This document shows positions 22,232-34,120 of a stretch of DNA of 64,000 nucleotides, piece after piece. The stretch's first letter is position 1. Each line of letters begins with the position of its first letter. Both the position numbers and the translations under genes were made by a program. Source of the DNA: Triatoma infestans (Eukaryota; Arthropoda; Insecta; Hemiptera; Reduviidae); the NCBI GenBank assembly GCA_011037195.1, contig JAAEAF010000248.1:236009-300008 (forward strand), in the 5' to 3' direction. The notes below the pieces were generated by a model that searched no databases, had not been told where the DNA came from, and saw nothing but the letters and a program-made list of their open reading frames with translations.

Positions 22232-25200
22232 TGTGGCATCCCTTGTGGGGAATTAAAAAGTTGATAGAAAATAAACAGTCGAGAGTAAGTCTGAAAACCT
22301 TCTTGTCTGGAAGCTTTTATTTTGTTATTGGAAAAAGTTTTCTCACTGAAATTGCCGAAATGGATGATGATAAGGTAAGAGAATATAATTATTTAAGATA
22401 CAAAAATGCAAGAATTCATCTCAGACGTTTCACAACGTTATATTTTGATAAATTAGAATTACTTTTGAAGGCAGAGAATTTAGATATGGCAAGAATTGAA
22501 GAAGAATATGTAAAGGCACATGATAAAGCATTACGATTGTTTGAAATCTATAGTAAGTTGGAAGAAGTCTTATAGGACTGGCCTGGAAGACAGAATGAAT
22601 ACGAGAGTGAATTTGATAAATGTGAAGAATTTAGAGAGAGGTGGTTAACTCTTAATATTACGAAGTCAAAACTAGTTAGTAAGTTTAAGGAAGATGTTTG
22701 CAGCAACGCTGAGAGTATATTAGCTCCGAGGAAAACGAGGAATATCAAGTTTTTTAAATTGCAACCAAAGAAATTTGACGGCAAGTTGTAGAATTGGATA
22801 GGATTTTAGACGATGTAACGCAGAATTCACGAAGATGAGGAGTTAGGAAATGATGAAAAATTTCAGTATTTGTTACAGTTTACGATGGAAGGTTCACCAG
22901 CGCGAGAGTTATTGGAAAGCTCCCCACCTTCAGAAAAGAATTATCCAAAATCAGTCGAGTACAAAAGAGATTTGGGCGAAGAGGACTGCTCATTAAAATG
23001 TGCGTGAGGGAGTTACTTAAAGTAGCTAATGCTCAAGCGTTTGAAATTAGTAAGATGCCGCTTAGGACAGTGGATGATAAATTGGAGGCACAGCTAAGAG
23101 CGTTGGAGACACTTGGCGTTGCCAAGAATGATTTTGCGAACATGCTCTTACCTCTTATGGAATCGTCACTCCCTGAAAATATTTTAAGAGAATGGGAGAG
23201 AAGGCGACCATCTGAAGATGTTGAGAATCAAGAGGCAGAGCATATGCAAGTAGAGCCTTTATTAACATTTTTCTGACGAGAAGTGGAAAGTGAAGAGTGA
23301 ATGTCTCTGGCCCGCGAAACTTTTGCCAAGAATCCAGAGGAAAGCAGACCTAAGGGAGTGTTAGAACATAAAGCTGTAGGGGAAATGAGGAAAGTTTCCA
23401 GTATTAATAACAGTGGCAAGAAATATGTGGACCATGAGAAACGAGCATCGATCCCAACAGCCGCTGATTTCATCAATGTCAAGTCTCATACAAGAGATAT
23501 ATTGAATTGTTTGTTCTGCGAAGGAACACATCCTAGTGAGAACTATTTCAAGGCTAGAGAGATGGGTGTCGAAGATATCCGAAGAGTGCTGAAGGAAAAG
23601 GGTTGTTGTTTCTCTTGTTTGAAGAGACGACACACCTCTCGACAATGTAAAGTAAAAATTAAGTGCATTATTTGAACATAGAAACATCATCCATTGCTTT
23701 ATCCTGAAAGGAAAAGGATCAACTCAGAGAAAACGGTGACGGAAGGTGAACATAATTTTTCAAATACTAATTTTAATTATGTTTTATTGCAGACTCTCTG
23801 GGTGAAGGTTAAAGAAGAACGAAAATACATGGCGCGTCAGCTGATAGATACAGGACCACAGCGTTCCTATGTATCTCAACGTTTAGCCCAGTCAATGAAT
23901 TTACAACCTCTCAGAAAAAAAAATTGGCTCGTGTTATTCGGATGTGCCCAGACAGAGGTAAAATACCTTGTCTGCTATACGGTAAGGCTAGCAAGTCTGA
24001 GTAATAATTACTGTTGCAATTTTGAAGCGCTAGATAGTGACATAATCTGCTCATCTCTCCCGGTAGCAGCTAAGAGTCCCTGTTTGAAGAACTATAGGCT
24101 AAAGAGATCATTTTGACGGATACAAAAGAAGGTCCCGTTGATATTTTGGTAGGAGCAGACATCGCAGACAAGATCATACTGTAGAAGAAAATTGCTCGAT
24201 AACGGGCTGATAGCGTTAGAAACTCTTTTGGGTGGGCCATTATACGTAAAGTAAAAGGACATGGCAGCGACTTCAAAATACATGTTAATTTATTAACCAC
24301 AGAGATTAACGTTTCAGATTTGTGGCAGTTAGATATCTTAGGCATAAGGGATCCCGTCTAGACTAAGTGTAAAGAGCAACAGAATATTGACGCTTGATGT
24401 TCTTTTCAGTGATTATTCACGATGATGGGCGCTATGAGATAGAATTGCCGTGGGTGGAAGACCAATCCCCATTACCTCGAAATTTTGACTTGGCGAAGAA
24501 GAGACTAGAAAGTACTTTGAAGAAGTTGGAATTTTCTGGCAAGGTAAGACATAATGAGAAAATATTTGTTGAATGGCTCAATAACGGCATTACCGGAAGA
24601 CAGAGTTAGGAATGCGAGAGTATTTGAGGAAACAGAAACAGACTTTGCAGGGACTCTTTTCTTAAAGAGCGGAGAGAAAACCTAAAGTTGTATATTTACT
24701 TGTGAAATGTATCGAGCTTCCCACCTGGAAGTAGTGCCTTCGTTTTCAAGCCTTTATGAGAGCCTTTCGAAGATTTATTGCTCGACGTGGTAGGCCTTCT
24801 CTTACGTACAGCAACAATGGCACTATTTCAAAGGGTTTGATAATGCAAGTAGAAAATTAGATTGGAACAAAATTACCAGGCAATATGCCATTGAGAATAG
24901 AGTGGCGGTTTAATCCGCCCACAGCTGCATGGTGGGGAGGCTTCTCGTTTGATAGGCATATTGAAGACGCTACTTAGGAAGATGCTGAGAAGGTCTTACT
25001 CAAGAAGAATTGGAGACCGTAATATGTGACTGTGAAGCTCTAATCAAAGTTCGACCAATAACCTATATGTCAGAAGATAACGAGACGCCCGTTCCAATAT
25101 CTCCGAGGATGTTTCTTCAAGAAATTCAGGAAGGAGGAGTTCCTGACTTGGACTTGATGGATTCCAATAGCTTCAACTATTGAACAATTTGAATGACGTG

Positions 25201-25635
25201 AGGAAGAAATTAAGGGAGCGCTTTAGGAGTGATTACCTTGGTCAGTTTTCATCATCAGTTGAAGAAGGTAAGAGTTCTAGAAACCTAGAATTAAGGAAGT
25301 ACTAATAGGTTCAGATAACGACAAGAAGTTGGAGTGGCCATTGGCCGTGGTAAAAAAGATCATTGCTGGTCGAGACGGTAGATGTAGGCTTGTTGAACTA
25401 CAGTCCGCTGAGGGTAAGCTGCACCGTCCTATCCAGATAATATTCTCTTTGGAAATATTCTCCGTGAAACGCAAAGTGAGGTTCCTGAACAAAGCGGAAA
25501 GGTTTTGCCAGATGAGATATCAACCAGTGAGCATAACGAAGAGCAAATTCTGAAGAAGACGAAGTGCGGAAGAGTCTACCGCTGAAATTTCTGTTAATCT
25601 TTGTTGAAACGCTCCTGCGTTTCAAGGTGGGAGTA

Positions 25636-25902
25636 TGTTAAGAATTATAGCCGCTATCGATGTATGGTTCTGAATCGATTTGTTTTAATGTTGGGAAAGA
25701 ATATTCTTTTTTTTCAGTACACATGTTTTCGCGGCTCGTGTTGTTTACTTTCTTATTCTCAACCTTGTTTTTTATGTTTACTAATCTGTATATGCCTAAT
25801 GTTTTTGTTTACTTAATGTACATAGTTTTATTGTTAAATTTGAGAATAAATTGTGTGTCGACTGCATATTTATCTATGTTTATTTTTTTAAGAACCCTAA
25901 CA
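25636..25902 (+). repeat. 3' LTR of BEL/Pao element
   Basis: It starts TGTTAAGAATTATAGCC and ends AACCCTAACA, preceded by a purine-rich tract AAGGTGGGAG that fits a polypurine primer. It is followed directly by the GTATA duplication. Confidence 0.92.
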
Positions 25903-25907
25903 GTATA

Positions 25908-26309
25908 AATTATAGTGTGTGTATGTCAAATAAATACCAATTTAATTTTATACTATTGTTACAATTGTAAATTTCAACAAAATAAAGAAAACGAAAAATT
26001 TATTATGCAAGTGTATTTGTTGTAATAAATATCACTTTTGTTTGAAAGTAAGCTTTAAAAAATAAGGTTTGGCGATACATCCATAGACGATACTATTTGA
26101 CGAGCTTTGCTTATGGTCTCATCGATTTATATCGAATACCGTAAACACACAATCATTCGAAATCAATAAAGTACGGTAATTAATTCATTACTGTACTCTA
26201 AAATACTAATTAAGGGAACTCAAAAGCAGAGTGTGAAGGGATATTTTTAATAAAAAGGATCCAGATATAGAACAAGCGGCAACAAAAAACTAACAAATAT
26301 CGATAAATG
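25908..26309. other. Noncoding
   Basis: AT-rich sequence between the BEL element and the fold-back. No exon or repeat was recognised. Confidence 0.45.
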
Positions 26310-27030
26310 TTGTAAATTGGATATTGAGGTTCGGTCATAGAAAAAACTCTTTTTAAATTTCTACCGAGGTTTCGGCAAATTTATTGCTTTCTTCAGGCTA
26401 TAAAGGTTTTAATACAAATCAATAAAAAATAGAAACAACATAAAATATGAACTCAAAATAAATATTTTCAGAATAAACATTTTTTAAAATAAACTATATA
26501 AATATAAACTAAATAAAGAGTATGATATATCGCACATTTAAATTTATTTTAAACTATTGTTGAAGAACAGATCAATATTAAACTAAATCACAACTATTGA
26601 AAAATATGTGTAAAGTATGGAAATAACTTACGAAATGTACTCACACAAATTTTCAGTCAGCAGTAAGTACATTTCCTAAGTTATTTCCATTCTTATATAT
26701 GCCACATATTTTTCAATAGTTGTGATTTAGATTATTTAATAGTTGTGATTTAGTTTAATATTGATCTGTTCTACAACAATAGTTTAAAATAAATTTAAAT
26801 GTGCGATATATATCATACTGTTTATTTAGTTTATATTTATATAGTTTATTTTAAAAAATGTTTATTCTGAAAATATTTATTTTAAGTTCATATTTTATGT
26901 TTCTATTTTTTATTGATTTGTATTGAAACCTTTGTACAGACCCTGAAGAAGGCAATAAATTTGCCGAAACGTCGGTAGAAATTTAAAAAGAGTTCTTTTG
27001 TATGACCGAACCTCAATATCCAATTTACAA
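26310..27030. repeat. Large fold-back repeat (~330-bp arms)
   Basis: The left arm at about 26310-26642 and the right arm at about 26661-27030 are inverted copies. The outer ends are ttgtaaattggatattgagg and its complement; the inner junction is ggaaataactta...taagttatttcc around a loop near 26651. Arms differ by scattered mismatches and a 23-bp internal duplication (attatttaatagttgtgattt-type) in the right arm. Each arm carries a CTGAAGA-stem-GAAAC core, best preserved at 26943-26970. A related single arm occurs at 42155-42285. Confidence 0.85.
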
Positions 27031-27159
27031 TATTGAATACAACGGTCGTAACGAACACCAAAAATATCGATAAACATATAGGCCAGTGATCTATTTATGG
27101 CAAATGTACAAATATAATTGGAGACTTATATGAGAAAGCCGTAATTTTTATTGACAAAG

Positions 27160-28400
27160 GATTTTAAAGTATCAGAGGGCGTACTTCAGGAGGAAATCTC
27201 TCCCCTCTCCTGTTCTCACTGTACTTGTGCGAATATTTCGGTTTTTCAGGAATCATGGTACGGTTGGTTTCAGTGTTAATGAAAAGAATGATGTCCTTAG
27301 GTTATTATATGCTGACGACATCGTGATTCTGGGCTACTCATGGCAAGATATTCAATTTAAGTTGGATTTGTTGCATAAGTATGTTGAAGTGAATATCTTA
27401 AAACTTAACGTGGACAAAAAGAAAGTCTTGCCTTTCCATAAAGGAGGAAATCTGGGAAAATGTAGGAAGGTTTTATATAATAAAAATGAGATTGAAACCG
27501 TCAAAGAATTCAAATACTTCGGCGTAATTTTTTCATCTAATGGTAAGTTTAAAAAAGCTAGTGACCACAGCAAGGCATTAGGTATGAAGCGTCAACAAGG
27601 GTTAAGTACATTCTGTGTAAGGGCAAGTCCTACTCTTGGGAAGCCAAAAGAAGGTTATTTGACTCAATGGTCGCTAGTGTTCTGATGTATTGCGGGGAAG
27701 TACGGTCCGCTCCTTATGTCGACTCACTTGATAAAATTCAGATTCACTTTCCTTCCCTATTGCAGCTGCCCAAAACAACTCCTGACGCCTTAGTTAGAAT
27801 CGAAACCGGTAGGGTATTTTTAGGCATTTGTCAGACTGATTAATTGGTAGAGGTCATGCTACAGATAGGTGACATCCGTATTCCTAGACTGTGTTATGAT
27901 AGATTATACAAATTAGTTTACCACCTATAAATGCCTTAAAATTGGTGTAGTTCTCTTCTGATTTCACTTGAAAAAATTGGGGCAACAGATTTATGGAAAT
28001 CTAACAACTATATCGAAGTGAAAAAAAGTAAAAACAGATTAATTAACGCTCATAGATCGCACCTGATAAGTTTAGATATTAATAAAATTTATAACTGTAA
28101 ATATGACAGCTATATTAGGTTTCTCAGTAATTTTCATGATAAAATATTATCTAAAGTTAAACGTGGAGTTTGAATTTATAAAAATACTTTCTCAAATAAG
28201 AGTAGCCAATGAAAAATACCCAAGAGTCATTTAAAAAAATAAAATTTACAAATTCAATCCTGTAGCTAATTGTAAACTTTGCTCAGATAATCTGCCTGAC
28301 TCTACAGTTCACTTTCTGATTGAATGTAAATTTTGAGAAATCTTAGATCAAAATATCTCGGCCAATTTACTCTTACTGGTAAGTATTGTTATTTAGACAA
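27160..28400 (+). mobile_element. LINE reverse-transcriptase fragment
   Basis: It begins with a decayed RQG..SPLLFSLYL block near 27180-27225, then reads RLLYADDIVILGYSWQDI with the catalytic YADD at about 27308-27319, KLNVDKKKVLPFHKGGNL and VKEFKYFGVIFSSNGKFKK. Beyond 27685 it continues only with frameshifts, including a C-terminal zinc-like CKLCSDNLPDSTVHFLIECKF near 28275-28335. Similar in organisation to the next LINE at 29610-31395. It is 5' truncated and inactive. Confidence 0.75.
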
Positions 28401-29040
28401 ACTTGATCAAGAGAGATGTGATTGGAATTGAGTGTCAATATGGAAATATCTTTCTTAATAAAAAAGTTTGTTTTTCAATAATAAAAATGGTTTATTTGTT
28501 TTTGATCTCATAAGTCGGAGATTATAAAGTATATCGCAGTAAAGCGCTGCTGCACTTTTCTGTGTGGGGGGGGGGGATCATGCAGAATTTCTGAGGAGTC
28601 GCGAAAGAATTTATAATTTTATAATATAAAAGACGAAACCGTTTTTGTGATTTGTTTACATTCTCAGAGACAAGAAAAATAAGCAGAAGAGGTTCTTAAA
28701 TATCACCTGCCTTTAGTGAACTGGTTCTTGTAAATTTGGGATATTGTCACTCATATAGGCCAATACTAAACTTAACTGGAGAAAAACAACGTACTTTAAC
28801 ACTGCGGAGTATATTTCATGGATCAAAATGAAAACGTTTGAATATTAAGATGTACCTAATTATTTTGAAATGTTTCCTAGTTTCATAGGGATCGTCTTTT
28901 AATTCAGTTCTATAGGAGGTGGTTCTTTTAACAATATCCTTCATGACAATCCACAGATATTTATTTAAAGTGCTAATGAACAAAATTATAGTTAAAATAA
29001 TTCGCGATAATATATATTCTGTATAGTAATCGATTAGTTG
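28401..29040. other. Noncoding
   Basis: AT-rich sequence with a G9 run near 28567. No element was recognised. Confidence 0.4.
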
Positions 29041-29460
29041 ACATCAATGAGTGAAGTTCTACTATTGTGGTCTAGGAGTGAGCGAAAAAAAAATTTGAAC
29101 CAAACCTGTACTTAATCCTAAATACCGCAGAATTATCAAAAATATTATTTTTCGGGTAAACGTTTCAAATAAAAGTGATAGGTTTTATCTGTGCAGTAAG
29201 TATTCCATGTTTAAAGTAAAACGTTATAGCAGTTTTTGAGACTCCAATAAACTCAAAAACCTATTCTGTAAAATAGCATTTCCGGTTAATAATTTTCTTC
29301 AAATTTGGAATGCTAGCAATGCTTCTAATGTATATTAATATTAAATAGGTTTAGAATCATACATTGCAGTGACCAAAGCTGAACGCTATTGTTTCCCACG
29401 AACTATACAAAAAATCAATTTTCCCGGGAGTATATTTTAAAAAAGTGTTGTAGATTGAGA
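29040..29460 (-). repeat. Diverged copy of modular noncoding repeat
   Basis: Family phrases are present (ggtaaacgtttcaaataaaag, 'gtttaaagtaaaacg', 'ttttgagactccaataaac', 'tcttcaaatttggaatgctag'), in the same orientation as 43150-43650 and opposite to 39-40 kb. No coding potential. Confidence 0.5.
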
Positions 29461-29474
29461 TTGTTGTAAGGGAT

Positions 29475-29605
29475 TATTGCAATGCGACCTGAACGTGCCT
29501 ATTGTGATCTATTGTGCCCCTGGAGCATTCTTAGTGCACTGCCGGCCTCCAAGTAGTGTTCTTTATCAACAGTAGTGCCTTATGAGTTTTATAAGTAGGC
29601 GCCTG
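29475..29605 (-). mobile_element. LINE 3' end and SINE fragments
   Basis: The phrase 'gtgatctattgtgcccct' matches the 3' terminal part of the RNase H LINE at 10046-10066, and 'agtgcactgccggcctcc' at 29531-29548 is the complement of the SINE body. It is a small nested patchwork. Confidence 0.4.
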
Positions 29606-29609
29606 AAAT

Positions 29610-31395
29610 TTTTTTGGATAGTGTTTTACCTTTATTTAATTTCATGTTTGAAACTGGCGTAACCCCAACCTCATTTAGTAAATCCATCATTTTTCCGCTT
29701 TTTAAACGAGGGTATGATAATGATGTCCGAAATTACAGGGATATATCCTGCTTAGACGCTTCTGCTAAGATTTTCACTGGACTTCTACTTCAGCGATTGG
29801 AATCCTTTGTTAGAAACAATGAGTTGCTCAGTGAGTATCAAGCGGGTTCAGACGAGGGTATTCTACAATCGATAACCGGTTTGTCTTGTCAAACATTATT
29901 AAGCTTAAATTTCTTAAAAGTGGTAATAAAGTATATTCTTTTTTTTGTTGACTTTAAAGCCGCTTTCGACAGTGTTCCAAGGAAGGCTTTATTTTTGAAG
30001 TTGTTTAATCTTGGAGTTTCAACAAAATTTATACGTATTCTAAAAAGTCTTTATTCCGAAGCTGAATCTGCTGTTCGTGGTAAAGAGGGTGTCCAAGAGT
30101 TTTTTCCTGTTGAATGCGGTATTCGGCAGGGATGTATTTTGAGCCCTCTTCTTTTTGCACTTTTTTTGGATGACCTGCCTCAGGTACTTGAGAGTGGGGT
30201 ACATATTAGGGGTCGTCGTATCAGTGTATTGATGTACGCGGATGACATCGTTTTTCTCGCGGAGGACCGTGTTACTTTGCAGTGAAACATTAATTTGTTG
30301 ACGAATTATTGTGAACAATGGAATTTGGCTATTAATCTCGAAAAATTGAAAATTGTTGTGTTTCGAAAGGGGGTAGGCTGGCTTCTGCAGATCAATGGAG
30401 GTACAGGGGTGAGCCAGTGGAAGTAGTTAATCTTTACAAGTATCTTGGCGTTACGCTCTCTTCTCGCCTTTCCCTGAAATACCACATGAAAGAAAGAATT
30501 TCGGCAGCTAAATTAGCTCTTAATAGGAATTGGTCGAATTTCATCGCTCAGCAATTGATCCCTCTCCATGCAAAAAAAACAAGTGTTTGATGCGGGTTTA
30601 CGTTACATTGTTTGCTATGGGGCCCAGGTCTGGGGTTTTCAAAGGTATGAGCAGTTAGAGAAGTTTCAGCGGTTCTTTATGAAGAAGTTGTTTTCATTAC
30701 CTTCCTCCACACTTAACTACATGATTTACTTGGAATCTTCTTTGGATCTTCTTAAAGTGTTTACTTTAAATTTACATTTCAGATATTGTCTAAAGGTTAT
30801 AAATCTTCCCTCTCATCATTTACCTCGTATTCTGGCAATCGAGACAATTCATCAGAATGCTTTTTGGTTCAGGCACTGATGTGAGCTGGCGCTAAGATAC
30901 TTCTGTGGGTTTGATAGTTCTCTGGATCAGGTTTCTCTCTGGCAAGAACAGTTGAGTACTTTGCTAAATACTATTAAGGTTCGGCATACTGAACAAGTGT
31001 TCGGCTTGCTCAAGTTTCTGATAGGTTTTTCTTGTACAAAGAACTTAATTATGATGTAACTTTTTTGTCTTGAGGCTGAGTGCCATTTAGCTCAGATGTG
31101 AGCTCTTACATTTAAATTTCATTCCATGGCTTGACCGCCTGATGCTAACTGCCCACTCTGTGATCCTTTTGTGAGAAAGGGCTTATATCATTTTTTGTGC
31201 GAGTGTTCTGCCCTTAGTGAATTGCAGGTGCGGCACCTTGGCTTTAGCCCCTTTCCTGCGTCTGCACTGATACCCTTTCTTAACGTTTCTTCCGAGAAAG
31301 ATTGTAAATGTTTAATCGACTTTGCGCGACATGCATGGCATTATTGTCGACGTATGATTTGACCATACAGTCTTATTGCCTTCAAGTGAAATGTT
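29610..31395 (+). mobile_element. LINE, reverse transcriptase to C-terminus, broken
   Basis: An open block of 223 codons (29614-30282) gives RT motifs: SIIFPLFKRG, DFKAAFDSVPRKALFLKL (first catalytic Asp), GIRQGCILSPLLFALFLDDL and LMYADDIVFLAED (YADD at about 30235-30246). A stop at 30283 and later frameshifts interrupt the thumb region (VVNLYKYLGVTLSSRLSLKY near 30420-30480). The C-terminal part runs to a zinc-knuckle-like CPLCDPFVRKGLYHFLCEC at about 31150-31210. The endonuclease region is absent, so it is 5' truncated. A Gypsy LTR starts within a few bases of its end. Confidence 0.85.
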
Positions 31396-31400
31396 TTTGG

Positions 31401-34120
31401 TGTTGTAATAGGAAGAGAGAATTACATCAGCAAGAGAGAGCAGACAGACGAGAGAATTAAGAGAGAGAAGGACCCTCTCTGGTACTCTCTGACTTAAGCA
31501 GGAGAACCTGTATATAAGCCAGTGAGAATCTACCTAACGACATCTATATCTATATCTATATCTATCTATCAGATTCAACCATATACATCGCATCGTGTCA
31601 TATCTCTACTCTCATCTTTTATTCCATAAAATCATTACGAGTCCAGTGCAGTTTGTGTAAATTTATAGCTATATTATAACAGTGTCTTCATATCTCGTCT
31701 AATTAATCAAACCTAATTTCTCTCCTCATCAACACCATTATATTGGTGGCAGCGTTTGAGAATCGCGCTTCAGCTTCAACATTTTCGAAGATAAAGGTAA
31801 GTCATTTCTTTCAGTTTTACATATTTACATATATTTATTTCATTACTTATTTATATTTCATTTTTTACACTCAATTCTTTTTACATTTAAAATCTTATCA
31901 ACCTTTTTCCTTTTATGAAAAGAACCGATATCATCAAAGAACTCAAAAAACATAATCTCCCAATAGGCGGTAATTTATTAGTCTTGAAAGAAAGCTTATC
32001 GAAAATTAAGAATATGGCAACTTATACTATTGATGGTCAGCAAAAGACAGCCGATGGGCAATCGCGTACCTTTTAAATAAGTGCAATAAGGCAAATCCTG
32101 TGAATATCAGGAATCTCCAGATGATAAACAATTTACTAATATTCGACGGTTCGCACAATAGCGATATTTCCAGCTTCATCGACCAACTCAATAATTATAG
32201 TGTCCTGTCGGGTTGGTCTGATGCGGACAAATTAGAAATTTTGATTTTAAAACTAACAGGTCCCGCAAAGATTTATTTTGATACCTTTAAGAATCAATGC
32301 GCGAATAATAATGTCTCTCTCACCTATCAGAAGGCAATAGAAAATCTAAGTAACAGATTTAAAAAAGAAAAAACGCCCATTGTTCTTTTGCAACAAATAA
32401 CCAGCCTGCATCAGAATCCAAATGAAACTCTTGAAGCGTTCTCTGATCGCATTAAACATATTTCTACCTCGGTGCTTTTCAAACACAAGAGAATCCACTT
32501 CTTACCTTACAAAACCTTGTAGATAAATTAACTACAGACACCTTCATCAAATCTGTACCTAGATCAATTAAGGCTCAGGTACAGATAAAACTTCCGAAAA
32601 CCCTGGATGAGGCACAAGCTTATGGCACAGCCCTTAGAGATATTCAAAACGCAGAACCGCAAGGTTCAATATTTGCAATAAAAAAGTCCGATACGCCTAT
32701 AGAATCCACACAAAAACCGCCATCGCCTTGCAAACATTGTGCTGGGATGCACTGGCACAATGAATGCAAGCAAAAATTCCAAGTAGTCCTATCGCGGTGA
32801 AAAAGAAACGTAGTTTCCGAACCACCGTCGCCGTGTAAGTTCTGTCAAGGCGACCACTGGAATCGCGAATGTAAAAATCGAAATAGAGCGCGCACTAATT
32901 TTGGCAAAAAGCCTTAATTTCAGCCAAACTATCGTCCTTTCAGGCAAAGTAGGCCTTATATCAAAAAACAAATTCACAATAATAATAACAGTAATAATAA
33001 TAAGGGTAATAATAATTATGGTAGTACAAATAATAAATTTAATAGTGGTAATACTTCAAACCGCTGGATTCCACCAACATGCCAGACATGTGAAAATCGT
33101 GGGCACACACCAAAGGCATGCTGGTTTAATTCAAAAAACGACTAGGCGCTCAGCCGTTTTCTGAAACGGCTACCACTGTACTGATCTCGGCACTCCACGA
33201 TTCGAATAATTTATTAATTACCGTTCAAATTAAAAACAAAAAAGTTAAAGCGTTAATAGACACAGGCGGTTCGCATTCCCTCATTGATGCCAGTCATGTC
33301 AAATCGAGGCCCGAAAAATCTGATATAATCCTGAAATCGATTACAAATCAGATTATCCCCAACTATGGTCTGTCAACCGTTCATTTATCAATCGGCGAAA
33401 ACACAAAAATTCAGGGTAAATTCATAGCGTCCCAACTGAAAAATGAATTTGAAATGATCATTGGGAGAGATCTGCTCACAAAATTTCAAGCAATTATAAA
33501 TTTTAAAAACTTGAACATAACCATACATAAAACAGTAATTCCATTCTTAACAAACAACACAACATCACAAATTAATACCATTCCAAACACAACTTTACCC
33601 GAAACATTGTCATCACGACATAAAATCATAATTCCGGCACGCACACTCATAGTCAATACATATACTCTTCACACAAAAATTCCAGACGGTTCCATAATGT
33701 TGACACAACATGACAGTCGGGCCACAGGACTTTACTTGCCACACACACTGACAAACGTACATAATAAGCTTGTGCAATTACGCTAATAAACACCACATAG
33801 CATGAGATCTCCATCATCAAACATTTTACAATCGCATGCATTCATTACAACCCGGAGATACTAAATTCATTACACAAACATACCATAAATTCCATTCAAC
33901 AACTTTCGCACGAAGAAAAAATACAATTACTAGCCTTTCAACAACAATTACGCCAGAAACCATCAAGATCAGAAACCATCTCTCTCCACAACAAGCAGAC
34001 AAAATTGTTGAAACATTCTCTCCATTTTATGACACATTCACACATGGTAAAGACCACAAAACAAAATTTACAGATATAACACACCACATAGACACACAAA
34101 ATCCTCGAAGGTTTCAGGAG
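31401..34120 (+). mobile_element. Gypsy-like LTR retrotransposon, 5' half
   Basis: The LTR-like leader at about 31401-31743 has a TATA-box (tgtatataagcc at 31510-31521) and a (ctatat)n tract, and is followed by a primer-binding-like TGGTGGCAGCG at 31744. Gag at 32100-32522 reads FIDQLNNYSVLSGWSDADKL and continues frameshifted. Three CCHC knuckles lie at 32729-32767, 32834-32872 and 33080-33121; the first two have CX2CX3HX4C spacing instead of CX2CX4HX4C. A protease motif LIDTGGSHSLID lies near 33256-33291 and IIGRDLL near 33457. The sequence stops at the threshold of reverse transcriptase (TDITHHIDTQNPR, 34072-34110). No 3' LTR was found. Stops in gag show it is dead. Confidence 0.8.

Larger units (their letters stand above)
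21972..25902 (+). mobile_element. BEL/Pao LTR retrotransposon with internal deletion
   Basis: It has two LTRs (260 and 267 bp) and is flanked by perfect 5-bp target-site duplications, GTATA at 21967-21971 and 25903-25907. A gag-type region from about 22360 carries a CLFCEGTHPSENYF...CFSCLKRRHTSRQC zinc region (about 23509-23650). An aspartic protease motif LIDTGPQRSYVS lies at about 23842-23880. Further BEL-type phrases are LWQLDILGIRDPV (about 24320) and LPWVEDQSPLPRNFDLAKKR (about 24445-24510). Sequence then jumps near 24600 straight to integrase phrases (RRFIARRGRPSL at 24760-24795, TAAWWGGF near 24925) and the terminal WPLAVVKKIIAG...RPIQ segment. The reverse transcriptase/RNase H part is missing. 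Multiple stops and frameshifts make it inactive. Confidence 0.93.
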
